Below, piece by piece: positions 28,936 through 40,584 of a stretch of DNA of 64,000 bases. Numbering within the stretch: position 1 is the first letter of the stretch; each line of letters starts with the position of its first letter. Source of the DNA: Verrucomicrobiota bacterium. GTDB taxonomy: Bacteria; Verrucomicrobiota; Verrucomicrobiia; Limisphaerales; VHDF01. The stretch is taken from the NCBI GenBank assembly GCA_016871495.1, contig VHDF01000014.1:1-64000 (forward strand), written 5' to 3'. A model generated the notes under the pieces. The model worked only from the letters and a program-made list of their open reading frames with translations. It made no database searches and was not told the origin of the DNA. A program made the translations under genes and the position numbers.

Positions 28936-29250
28936 GAGCCCGGACCCGTTCGAGCCGAGGTGCGGAACGGTGAGTAACTTGAGCATCAAGGTGGACCGGT
29001 GGTATCGTCGCTGCGCTCCTCAACCACCGGCTAAAAGCTGACAAGCCTCCGGCTTGCGACCGAGCCGCTGCACGTCGCTCTGGTCTCACATCCCTTCTGC
29101 ATCCGTCCCGCATCTCCCGCTTGGGGGCAGGAGCGCGCCGCACTCGACGGCGATCGGAGCCCCTGCGTCATCTGGCAAAAAAATCTTTTAACCGAAAGAG
29201 AATCGTGACTGTCTTGCCATCAAATCGTAACCTGAGATCAAATCGCCTCC
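28936..29250. repeat. Intergenic palindromic elements
   Basis: Spacer of 315 bp. It holds copy 2 of the 20-bp repeat (28959-28978; copy 1 at 1819). It also holds an 8-bp inverted repeat, CCGGTGGT (28996-29003) with ACCACCGG (29023-29030), and a tight hairpin CAAGCC-TCC-GGCTTG (29042-29056). These look like repetitive extragenic palindromes or a weak terminator after the oxidoreductase gene. No gene is seen. Confidence 0.5.
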
Positions 29251-30003
29251 ATGATGCCCTGGCTGGAGTCCAGTCTGAAAGTGTTTGAACCCATTTCGCT
29301 GAGCGAAATGGAAAACGTAAAGCTCATGGACCGGCTCGACACCAAGTTCACCTTTCACTCGAACCGACTGGCGGCCATCCTGGAGGCCATGCGCCCGGAC
29401 TACTGTGTTCTGGAGGTCAAGGGGGTCCGAGCCAGCCGCTATGAAACCCTGTATTTCGATACCGGCAATCTCGACCTGTATGCCCGGCACCACAGCGGAA
29501 AGTTCAGCCGCCACAAGATTCGGTACCGGAGATATCTGGATTCCGAGCTCTGTTTCTTCGAGGTCAAAGCCAAGAACAACAAGGGGCGGACGATCAAAAA
29601 GCGCATTCAGCGCCAGGAGATCCCCAGCGACATTGAAACCGAGTCCGAGCAGTTGTTGCGGACGGAAACGCCTTTCGCCGCGCGGGATTTAAAGCCGGCG
29701 ATCTGGGTGAATTTCACCCGGCTGACCTTCGTGAGCAAGGCTTCCCCGGAAAGGCTCACGATTGACTTGCAGCTGTCCTACAAGCGCGGCTCCGCGGAAG
29801 TCAGCTTTCCGCAGCTCGTGATCGCGGAAGTCAAACAGGAAAGGTCGTCCTCTCCCTCGCCCTTCCTGAAGTTGATGCGGGACCTGCGAATTTCTTCGGG
29901 AAGCATGAGCAAGTACTGCTTTGGGATCATCCATCTCTTTCCCGGAGTAAAAATGAACCTGTTCAGGGAACAGGTGAAACAGTTAAAGGAATTAACCACA
30001 TGA
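29251..30003 (+). CDS. VTC-domain (polyphosphate polymerase-like) protein
   Basis: 250-aa protein of the VTC/CYTH-like tunnel fold. Basic and acidic residues typical of the triphosphate tunnel are seen: DRLDTKFTFHSNRL, SRHKIRYRRY, CFFEVKAKN and TIKKRIQRQE. In yeast the VTC4 domain makes polyphosphate from ATP; bacterial VTC proteins next to DUF4956 genes are uncharacterised or linked to polymer metabolism at the membrane. The stop overlaps the next gene's start by 4 bp (ATGA), so the two are coupled. Activity is predicted only. Confidence 0.85.
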   Translation: MMPWLESSLKVFEPISLSEMENVKLMDRLDTKFTFHSNRLAAILEAMRPDYCVLEVKGVRASRYETLYFDTGNLDLYARHHSGKFSRHKIRYRRYLDSELCFFEVKAKNNKGRTIKKRIQRQEIPSDIETESEQLLRTETPFAARDLKPAIWVNFTRLTFVSKASPERLTIDLQLSYKRGSAEVSFPQLVIAEVKQERSSSPSPFLKLMRDLRISSGSMSKYCFGIIHLFPGVKMNLFREQVKQLKELTT

Positions 30004-30626
30004 TGTTTCTACAAGCCGACCCCGCGCCAGCGCTGGGATTCTTCTCCGATCTCGTCAACAAGCTGGGCGATAAGTATTTTCTCCGCCTTCTCACCGACGC
30101 CATCGCTGTCTGCGTTCTGTTGTTTGGAATCTATTATCCCAACAACCACCGGAACCGCGAATACTTGTTCACCATGTTCACCTTCAATGTGGTGATTTTT
30201 CACATCGGCTTCCTGCTCAAATCCGTCGAGCTTTCGTTGGGCGCGGCCTTTGGGTTGTTCGCCGTTTTCGGCCTCCTCCGCTATCGCACGGAGGACATCC
30301 CGATGAAGGACATGACCTACCTTTTCATTTCCATCGCCATTGGACTCATCGTCGCGGTGACCCAGGGCGACTGGGAACCGGCGGTCGTCTGCTGCATCAT
30401 CTTGCTTCCCACCTTTCTGCTCGACAGCAGTTGGATCTTCCGCAAGCAAGTCCACAAGGATGTCCGCTACGAGCAGGTGGAAATGGTCAAGCCTGAGAAT
30501 CATGAGAAGCTCAAAGAGGAACTCCGGAAACGCACCGGCCTCGACATCCATTTCATCCGCGTCCTGGACATCGACTTCGTCCGTGACACCGCGACCATCC
30601 GCATTTTTTACTACGAACGAACCTAG
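30000..30626 (+). CDS. DUF4956 membrane protein
   Basis: 208 aa with about four transmembrane segments (AIAVCVLLFGIYYP; FNVVIFHIGFLL to GLFAVFGLLRY; TYLFISIAIGLIVAV; VVCCIILLPTFLL) and a C-terminal cytosolic domain (LRKRTGLDIHFIRVLDIDF). DUF4956 proteins regularly pair with VTC proteins and often with CotH proteins. Translationally coupled to the VTC gene, so the pair probably forms one membrane complex (inference). Confidence 0.88.
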   Translation: MMFLQADPAPALGFFSDLVNKLGDKYFLRLLTDAIAVCVLLFGIYYPNNHRNREYLFTMFTFNVVIFHIGFLLKSVELSLGAAFGLFAVFGLLRYRTEDIPMKDMTYLFISIAIGLIVAVTQGDWEPAVVCCIILLPTFLLDSSWIFRKQVHKDVRYEQVEMVKPENHEKLKEELRKRTGLDIHFIRVLDIDFVRDTATIRIFYYERT

Positions 30627-31038
30627 GCCAGACCGCTTCGTTCCCGCCGGTGGGGGCTCGAACATGAGGCACTGATCCGAATGGAGTTCACGGGAATGGG
30701 TCAAAACGGGTCGCTCCCCACGGCCCTCGACAAGAAGGGCCAGCAGCCTCCAAGTCTAGGTCGTTCTCAAGCAATTCGCTTCGAGGGCACTTTATGCCCA
30801 AAAAGCCAAAGATCATGGGGAACTCAGACGAGGATTCCAAACGAAAGAAAGGCTTTCGCCGCCAAGATCTTGCGAGAGATCGATGCTGAGCAATTGCCGT
30901 TTCCAGGTTTGTCGCCCTCATCGAAAAGCAGCGGCAGGCCGGCCTTTCACGCGAGGGTGGGAAGTTTCGTCCCTTTCTCCTGACCGCAATGGATGATTAG
31001 ATCTCGCGCAACCCTAAGCTCTGTTTCCTGTAGAATAG
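30627..31038. other. Intergenic region, no supported gene
   Basis: 412 bp. Short open frames of up to 100 aa exist on both strands, but none resembles a known family and they overlap one another. It ends at the TAG (31036-31038) where the truncated DUF3160 frame opens. Confidence 0.45.
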
Positions 31039-33141
31039 GAATATGAGCTCTCGGTCTTCGTTTCCACGGATGCCATCCTGCAAGCCTGGCATCGCAGCTA
31101 TGACGCCATGCTTGAGGAATTGGAGGAAACCAGCCTGTTCTTCCTGATGGAGCAAATGCTGGATGGAATGTCGGGGGAAATCATGAACGTGTCGCGACTG
31201 GCCGGAGAGGGCGTTTTGAAATCCAGCGTCCTGGACGCGGACCTCTTCGTGACCGTGGCGCGGTCCCTCCTTGCCGGCACCCTCATCTCCTCGCCGCTGA
31301 AACAAGCGGACCGGGTCGCCGCCACGCTGCAGGCCATCAAATCCGAATCCTTGGTGGAATGTTTCGACCTGTTCGGAAACCCGCGCACGGTGGATTTCTC
31401 GCAATTCAAAGTCCGTGGGCACTACGAAAATTCGATCCGCCTCGAACGATACTTCAAGGCGGTCATGTGGCTGGGCCGAACCGATTTGCGGGTGGCCGGT
31501 CCTCCCTTCGAGGATTGTCGGGGACGCTTTCACGAACCTTACGAGCGCGAACTCGGCACGGCGGTGGTGCTCTATCACCTCCTTCAGCGCTCCGGCCAAT
31601 TTCAAAACTGGTTCCAAGCCGAACAAGTAGTGCAAGCCTTCGTCGGATGGACGGATTCCATGAATTTTGGGCATCTGGGAGGATTGCTGGCCGGCGCAGG
31701 CTACCAAGAATTGACCGCGATCAAGGACGTCGCGGCTTTGCAGCGGCTTCAAAAGCTGATCAACAGCAGCAAACTCGGGGTGCAGCACATCAAGAGCGAC
31801 TATTTTGTGGCGCCCCTCGGCCCCGAACGTCTGGCCTTACCGCGATCGTTCACCGTGTTCGGCCAACGCTTCGTCCTGGACAGCTGGGCCTTGGCGAAGG
31901 CGGTCTATGACGACATTCTCTGGGTGGCGGATGGCCGCACGAATGAGGTGGTTCGCCGGGTGCCAAGCGCGCTTGATGTCGCCTTCGCTGCATTGGGCAA
32001 CAGCCAAGTCGTGCCGGAGCTGGTGCGTCGCATCGGGGATTCAGCCGCGAAATCCAGCCTGGACCACAGCGTGCGTTTTCGGGACGGAATGCCCTTCCAG
32101 CACAATTTAGAGGCGGTGCGCCGGGTCATCGACGCGCAGTCCGAACCCATCTGGCGGAGCACACTCTACGCGGGCTGGCTGGACACGCTTCGACAGTTGT
32201 CCTCGCCCACGGTGGACGCAAGATATCCCGAAGCGATGCGCACCAAGGCGTGGGCGATGAAAACACTCAACACGCAACTGGCATCCTGGACCGAGCTTCG
32301 ACACGACACCATTCTTTACGCGAAGCAGTCCTACACACCGCCGGGCCAGTGCAGCTATCCGGATGGCTTTGTCGAACCACGACCGGAATTCTGGTCCCGG
32401 CTTGACCGGCTGGCGCTGGACGCGGCGCGATTGATCGCGCGACTGCCGGTTCCGCAGCAAGCCACCGTAACGATTCAAACTCGCCTGGAATTCGGAGGCC
32501 AGGAGAAGCAAGTCAACCTGGCGAGTGTGAAGGACAACCAAGTGCGATTCCTCGAGTATTTCGCGGGCCATGCGAACCGGCTTCGGCTGCTGGCCGAAAA
32601 GGAGTTACGACAGGAGCGGCTCAACGTGGACGACATTCGCTATTTGGACCAGTTGATCCAATCCACTCGTTTCAACGGCGCCGGGGGGCCGAGGCGTTAT
32701 GACGGTTGGTACACTCGGATGTTCTATCAGAACGCGCTGGTGCCCGACCCCGATTTCTATTTGTCTGATGGGGCGCAAAAATACGACGCATTGGTGGCCG
32801 ATGTGCATACCGATTTGCCAAGTATCGTTCACGGGGATCCCGGCGGCGTGCTCCATCAAGCCACGGCCGGCGCGCATTTGCTGGTGCTGGCGGTGGATCA
32901 TGGCTCGGAAAAGATGATTTATGCGGGGCCTGTTTTCAGCCATTACGAGTTCGAGGTCGTGGGTCCGCCGAAGCGATTGAGCGACCGCGAGTGGAAGTTC
33001 AAGCTCTTTGAAGCGGGGCTTGGGGAGCATCCTGGTTTCGAACCCAATCCCGCGGACGGACCGGAATGGAAACTTCCCTCCCACCCCGAATGGACCCGCG
33101 AATACTTGGCACCCTCCCCTGACCGGCTTGCCAAGCCTTGA
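31039..33141 (+). pseudogene. DUF3160 protein, 5'-truncated
   Basis: The frame from ATG 31108 gives 677 aa of a DUF3160 protein (FVGWTDSMNFGHLGG; GVQHIKSDYFVAPLGP; ELRHDTILYAKQSY). Family-like sequence continues upstream of that ATG in the same frame (ELSVFVSTDAILQAWH) until an in-frame TAG at 31036-31038, with no usable start codon. The signal peptide and roughly the first hundred residues expected in this exported family are absent. It is therefore probably a truncated gene, unless it is expressed from 31108 as a leaderless cytosolic form. DUF3160 has no assigned function. Confidence 0.75.
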
Positions 33142-33541
33142 AGGCTTGATTTCTGCCTGGCACGAAACCACCGCCGGGCATCTCCTGCAGTTTGTTCCCC
33201 TGCGCCTGACTAGGCCCGCGCCAAAGTCTCGATTGGCCGTGAAAAGCATGACCGCGCGCATCGGCGTGGCGTGCCGCCCATAAACCACCGGGTACATTGA
33301 AAATGCGACGCCGGCGGCGGTTCGTTTGCAGCGTCTGGTTCTGGAATCGATTGACGAAAGCCCCCAGCGCGTCCGAATCGCTCCATGCCTCACGCGGCGC
33401 AAATTGATGACGCTGTGCCTCACCCATGCGACCGATCCCAAAACGTGTTCCGTCGGCCATCCACAACCGGAATCCGCCCGGCGGAGTCGACGATGAAACC
33501 AACATGCCTTCGCCGCGGTCATAAGCACCAGCCACAACCGC
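33142..33541. other. Gap with possible degraded minus-strand coding sequence
   Basis: 400 bp. On the minus strand, neighbouring frames carry protein-like pieces (GEGMLVSSSTPPGGFRLWMA and, in another frame, YPVVYGRHATPMRAVMLF) that could be one frameshifted gene. I cannot name the family. It fits the surrounding pattern of broken genes but is not firm. Confidence 0.3.
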
Positions 33542-33790
33542 ATGGGTGCCATACTCTCGCTTCTCACGGACGCCGTTGTCCTCTCAGGCCGGCTCGCCCT
33601 TGCGCAAAGCCATGCGCCAGTCAACGACTGGAAGCCCTGCCCCTCGCATCAGGCCGGCAAGCCGTATCCGCAATTCAACCCGGAAGGCCGGGTAACATTC
33701 CGCATCGTCGCGCCGGGAGCCAAGACCGTGGGCTGCCCGTTTCGCGACAGCAGCGAGTTCGCGCCCTTGCCCTTGCTGTTCAAGGACTGA
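33542..33790 (+). pseudogene. Esterase remnant with the catalytic middle deleted
   Basis: An 82-residue frame. It begins with a signal-like segment, then NPEGRVTFRIVAPGAKTV, which resembles the N-terminal CBM48-like domain of enterochelin-esterase/XynZ-type esterases (e.g. GRVTFRxxAPxAxxV). It ends FRDSSEFAPLPLLFKD, similar to the last residues of such esterases (R-x-x-L-x-x-F-A-P-L-L-F). The roughly 250 residues with the Ser-Asp-His machinery between them are missing, so this looks like an internal deletion. The C-terminal match is my recollection of the family and is less certain than the N-terminal one. Confidence 0.55.
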
Positions 33791-33802
33791 GTCATCCCTT
33801 GA

Positions 33803-36104
<2,302 letters not shown>

Positions 36105-36114
36105 AAGGAATCCC

Positions 36115-36438
36115 GTGAACACACGTCATCGTTTCCGTTCTTGTTTGCTTGCGGCCCTCGCGCTCGCCGTGATGTCACCGGCTCGCGCTGCCGAATCCAC
36201 CGCCGCCTTGAAGGACCTTTTCAAAGATCACTTCCTGATCGGCACGGCGGTGAACCGGAGCATGGTGACCGGCAGCGCGGGCTTTCGCCGGAGCGCGGAC
36301 CAGAACGCGCAAGATGTCGCGCTGCTCAAAAAACACTTCAAAAAGATCACGGCCGAGAATGACATGAAGTGGCCGCTCAACCATCCGCGCGATGCGCGAT
36401 GCGTGAGGCGAGAATTGGGATTCTCGTTTTCACGGTAA
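36115..36438 (+). pseudogene. GH10 endo-1,4-beta-xylanase N-terminal fragment
   Basis: 107-residue frame beginning 10 bp after the PVC fragment. It has a signal peptide (LLAALALAVMSPARAA), then LKDLFKDHFLIGTAVNRS and HFKKITAENDMKWPLNHPR, the start of the GH10 barrel (I-T-A-E-N-x-M-K-W). Similarity ends abruptly at residue 93; the acid/base and nucleophile glutamates are absent. The sequence after the break (36396 on) looks like intergenic repeat-type DNA. Confidence 0.75.
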
Positions 36439-36456
36439 TGCGCCAGGCTCTCGCGC

Positions 36457-37728
36457 ATGCCCGGCGAAAAACTGCCCCCCGCGCCCCCGTTTGCCCCGAC
36501 CCGCGGGTCTGTGGTGGAGGCCGTGCGCCACGGCGGACCTTCTAGCGAGAGAGCGACGGCCGAACCGTGCTCTTGGGAATCATGGTTGGGGACTTCCCTG
36601 TTGAGTCTCTGGCTTGGAGTCCTCGCGGTCAGCGGCCCAGGCTCGTTGCACGCTGCCATCAAGCTGGAGGACACCGGATATCACGTCTTTCCTGGCGACG
36701 AAATCCAAGACGCCGTGGAAATGGCTGCCACGAACCGCATCCAGAAAACCGTCTGGGTTCACGCGGGGGAGTACCGGCCCGGCAGCCCACGCCAGGCGAT
36801 GATCTGGTTCAACCGTGTTCATGATGGCGTCCGCTTGTTGGCGCGCGGCCCTGTCACCTTGACGGCGGTGAATTCCCATCTGGGCGCGCCCGGCGACAAG
36901 GGCTATCCCGCCGCCGTCAACCACGTGATCTATCTTGGCGACGGAGTCACTTCAAATACGGTGGTGGAGGGCTTCCGCATCATCGGGGCCAACGGATTCC
37001 TGACCCGTTCCCAGACCAAAAAATTCGAGCCCAACGTGAAGCTGCCCAAGAACCTGTTCTTCTACGCGGACGGCGGCGCCATCAAAATTTTTGGCCACTC
37101 CTCGCCCGTGATTCGGCGCGTGGAAATCGCGGACAACTTCACCAGTCCTTGCGGAGCGGGCATTTCAATTCAACAAATGGGTCTGCGGGACCGGCCTGTG
37201 CTCATTGAGGACTGCGTGTTTGTTCGCAATCGGGCCCAGGTCACCGGCGCGGCTCTCGACCTGCTTGCCGGCAGCTCCGCCGTGGTCCGCAATTGCCTTT
37301 TCACCGCCAACGTCTCGAACCTCGGCGAGGACGTCGTGGCCCGCCAATCGGGTGAGCGCCCCTTCATCAACAGCGGCTGCATCACGGTGTTCCAAAACTC
37401 GAAGCTCGAATTGATCCGATGCACCCTGACGGGCAATCGGAACGGCGTGGACGACATGGGTGGAACGAGCGTCTATCGCGACTCCATCTTTTGGGACAAC
37501 AACCTCGACACTGGAATCAAGGGAACCGTGCGATACGATCTGGCGGTCAACGCGGGCGCGAACGTCCAAGGCTGCTTCATCCAGGGAACCGTCCATGACG
37601 TTCGCAAAGTCGTCTCCGTGGAGGCCAACAACTTGCGTCCGCCCCCTCCCCGCTTCGACGCACGGTTCGTACCGGCTGATCCCGCATATGCCCGGGCCGG
37701 CTATCGACCGGTTCCGTTCATACCGTGA
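36457..37728 (+). CDS. Secreted right-handed parallel beta-helix protein
   Basis: 423-aa frame. About 45 unlikely N-terminal residues precede a signal peptide (SLLSLWLGVLAVSGPGSLHA), so the true start may be the TTG near 36591. The body has the rung pattern of pectate-lyase-like helices: VWVHAGEYRPGSPRQ, VVEGFRIIGANG, PVIRRVEIADNFTSPCGAG, AVVRNCLFTANVSN and LELIRCTLTGNRNGVDDMG. No catalytic residues of a named polysaccharide lyase can be assigned. It ends 1 bp from the convergent CRTAC1 gene. Confidence 0.75.
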   Translation: MPGEKLPPAPPFAPTRGSVVEAVRHGGPSSERATAEPCSWESWLGTSLLSLWLGVLAVSGPGSLHAAIKLEDTGYHVFPGDEIQDAVEMAATNRIQKTVWVHAGEYRPGSPRQAMIWFNRVHDGVRLLARGPVTLTAVNSHLGAPGDKGYPAAVNHVIYLGDGVTSNTVVEGFRIIGANGFLTRSQTKKFEPNVKLPKNLFFYADGGAIKIFGHSSPVIRRVEIADNFTSPCGAGISIQQMGLRDRPVLIEDCVFVRNRAQVTGAALDLLAGSSAVVRNCLFTANVSNLGEDVVARQSGERPFINSGCITVFQNSKLELIRCTLTGNRNGVDDMGGTSVYRDSIFWDNNLDTGIKGTVRYDLAVNAGANVQGCFIQGTVHDVRKVVSVEANNLRPPPPRFDARFVPADPAYARAGYRPVPFIP

Positions 37729-37729
37729 T

Positions 37730-39706
37730 TCACCGGTTTGACTCGGACTCCCGCACGCGCAAGAGCCCGTTGCGAGGCAAGCCATCACTCACCACCTGAC
37801 GGACGCCCGAGGGCCAGTCGATTTCCACGCGATCCACAGCGGGTCCGTCGCCCAATCCGAAATACAGCGGCATCGCGCTTTGCGAAAGATAGCCCGACTT
37901 GCCGTCATGCATTCGGGTGTAAACCCGATTCCCCGCCACCACGCGCAGGGTGGCCCCCAAACCGTCGCGGTTGGATCGTGTGCCTTCGAGGCTGACTTTC
38001 AGATAGCGGGGAGGACGGCGTTCAGAGAGGTTGCTGACGAGGACCTGCGGGACGTCATTCCACTCGCTGAGCACCGCGTCGAGGTCTCCGTCATCATCAA
38101 GATCGAATGCCACGGAAGCACGGCTGCTGGCGGAACCACGGACGACCACCCTGCCCGCAGTGTCCTTGCAGAGCGGATGCTTGCGGTCTTCGCCCGAGCA
38201 ATCGAGGGTGAAGAAATCGACTTCGATCTTCCGGCCCGACCGGGGCTCCAGGCCGACCACGAATTCGCTGTCCAGGAACCGCCGGCCTTCGTCATTGAGG
38301 AGGAGGGAATTGGGCGCGTAACGCAATGGATAACCCATGCCCGCCGTCACCAACACATCCTCGAATCCATCGGCGTTCCAATCGGCCACCGTGACTGCCC
38401 ACGGCCAATAGGTTTCGAGGCCGAGGGCTTGGGAAGACTCCTCGAAGACCCCGGGGCCGCGCTGGCGGTAGAAGGCGTTGCCGAAAATATTATTGGAGGC
38501 GCTTCGAAAATTCGCCGGCGACCATTCCGCCGCGCACCACACTTCGCTGGTCCGCTTCTCGAACGCCTCGCTGAAATCCCTCTCCCCTGCCTGGATTTGA
38601 ACGGAGGTCATATCCGAATGCATATCCGTCACGAGCAACTCCATGAGGCCGTCCAGGTCATAATCGAAAAACTTCATGCCCATCGAGCCCCAGGGGGTCT
38701 TCGGAAAGTGCGCCTTCGTCTTCTCGCGAAATCCGCGGCCCGCTTGATTTTCGTAGTATTGGTCGGAACCGGACATGCTCAGGACGTAAAGATCGGGAAA
38801 TCCGTCGCGGTTCAGATCACAGAAGCCTGCATCTCCGCTCCAGCCCCGATGTTCGAGCCCGGCAGCCTTGGAAACGTCCTCGAACCTGCCTCCCCCGCGA
38901 TTCACATACAGCACACTGGCCTCGCTCCGCGCAGGAAACATCCAGCCTTGAAAAGCATCGGATCGTCCGAGGAAAAAGCCGCCGCGTCCCCGCTCGTTAC
39001 GGGTGTAAACCCCCACGTTGCAAACGAACAGATCGAGAAGGCCATCGCGGTTGTAATCGAAGAAAACGGCTCCGGAACTGTGCGCGGGTCTGGCGGACCC
39101 CAGACCCGCTTGTTCCGTGACATCCTCGAAGCGCCCGCCTCCGAGATTGCGGAAGAGTTTGTTGCCCATGCGGACCGTGGTCACAAAAAGGTCCGCACGC
39201 CCGTCGTTGTCGATGTCGGCAAATGACGCGCTCACTCCGATGCGATCGGCCAGGCCGACTCCCGCGCGATCGGTGATGTTTTCAAATCTTCCGCCGCCCG
39301 TGTTTCTCCACAACTGGCTCGAACCCCACTGATTCACAAAATAGAGATCGATTCGCCCGTCGCCGTCCACGTCCGCGGCGGCCAATCCATTCCCATGGTC
39401 GTAGTGGACCGCCTTGTACGTCTTGGCTCCGTCATCGACCGGGCGCTGGCGAAAGTCGATGCCGCTCTGCGCCTGGCGATCGGTGAACGAAAAATCATGA
39501 AAGATTTTCCAGGATCGCGACGCTTCGACCTGGCGGGCGCGACGCATTTCCAACGCGGCTTCGGTCGCAGGATTTGCGGACATCGCGTTAAGAACCCGGG
39601 GGCTTGCGTCCTCCGCCATCCCGAGCCACGAGACCAATCCCAAGAGCCCAAGCGCCGCGACCCCCCGCCATCCCGTCCGGTGAAATCCGAGAATTGAAGC
39701 CAGCAT
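37730..39706 (-). CDS. CRTAC1 family protein (FG-GAP repeats + ASPIC/UnbV)
   Basis: 658-aa exported protein with an N-terminal hydrophobic signal (GVAALGLLGLVSWLGMA). Many FG-GAP/VCBS calcium-binding blades follow, for example ADVDGDGRIDLYFVNQWG, ADIDNDGRADLFVTTVR and FDLDDDGDLDAVLSEW, forming a beta-propeller. The C-terminal ASPIC/UnbV domain (DGLGATLRVVAGNRVY to VEIDWPSGVRQVV) closes it. Third gene of a three-gene minus-strand operon with SUMF1 (27 bp upstream) and a larger CRTAC1 protein. Such proteins are presumed extracellular adhesive or carbohydrate-binding proteins; no substrate is known. Confidence 0.88.
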   Translation of the reverse strand: MLASILGFHRTGWRGVAALGLLGLVSWLGMAEDASPRVLNAMSANPATEAALEMRRARQVEASRSWKIFHDFSFTDRQAQSGIDFRQRPVDDGAKTYKAVHYDHGNGLAAADVDGDGRIDLYFVNQWGSSQLWRNTGGGRFENITDRAGVGLADRIGVSASFADIDNDGRADLFVTTVRMGNKLFRNLGGGRFEDVTEQAGLGSARPAHSSGAVFFDYNRDGLLDLFVCNVGVYTRNERGRGGFFLGRSDAFQGWMFPARSEASVLYVNRGGGRFEDVSKAAGLEHRGWSGDAGFCDLNRDGFPDLYVLSMSGSDQYYENQAGRGFREKTKAHFPKTPWGSMGMKFFDYDLDGLMELLVTDMHSDMTSVQIQAGERDFSEAFEKRTSEVWCAAEWSPANFRSASNNIFGNAFYRQRGPGVFEESSQALGLETYWPWAVTVADWNADGFEDVLVTAGMGYPLRYAPNSLLLNDEGRRFLDSEFVVGLEPRSGRKIEVDFFTLDCSGEDRKHPLCKDTAGRVVVRGSASSRASVAFDLDDDGDLDAVLSEWNDVPQVLVSNLSERRPPRYLKVSLEGTRSNRDGLGATLRVVAGNRVYTRMHDGKSGYLSQSAMPLYFGLGDGPAVDRVEIDWPSGVRQVVSDGLPRNGLLRVRESESNR

Positions 39707-39733
39707 AGGTTCGCCGTTCAGGGCTTGGAGGCG

Positions 39734-40567
<834 letters not shown>

Positions 40568-40584
40568 TCGAGACCTAGATGTAT

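Noticed and set aside
32605-33624. 339-aa minus-strand frame opposite the DUF3160 3' end
   Set aside because: Most of it is antisense to DUF3160; only the part beyond 33142 could be real and it is frameshifted, so it is mentioned only as a possible remnant.
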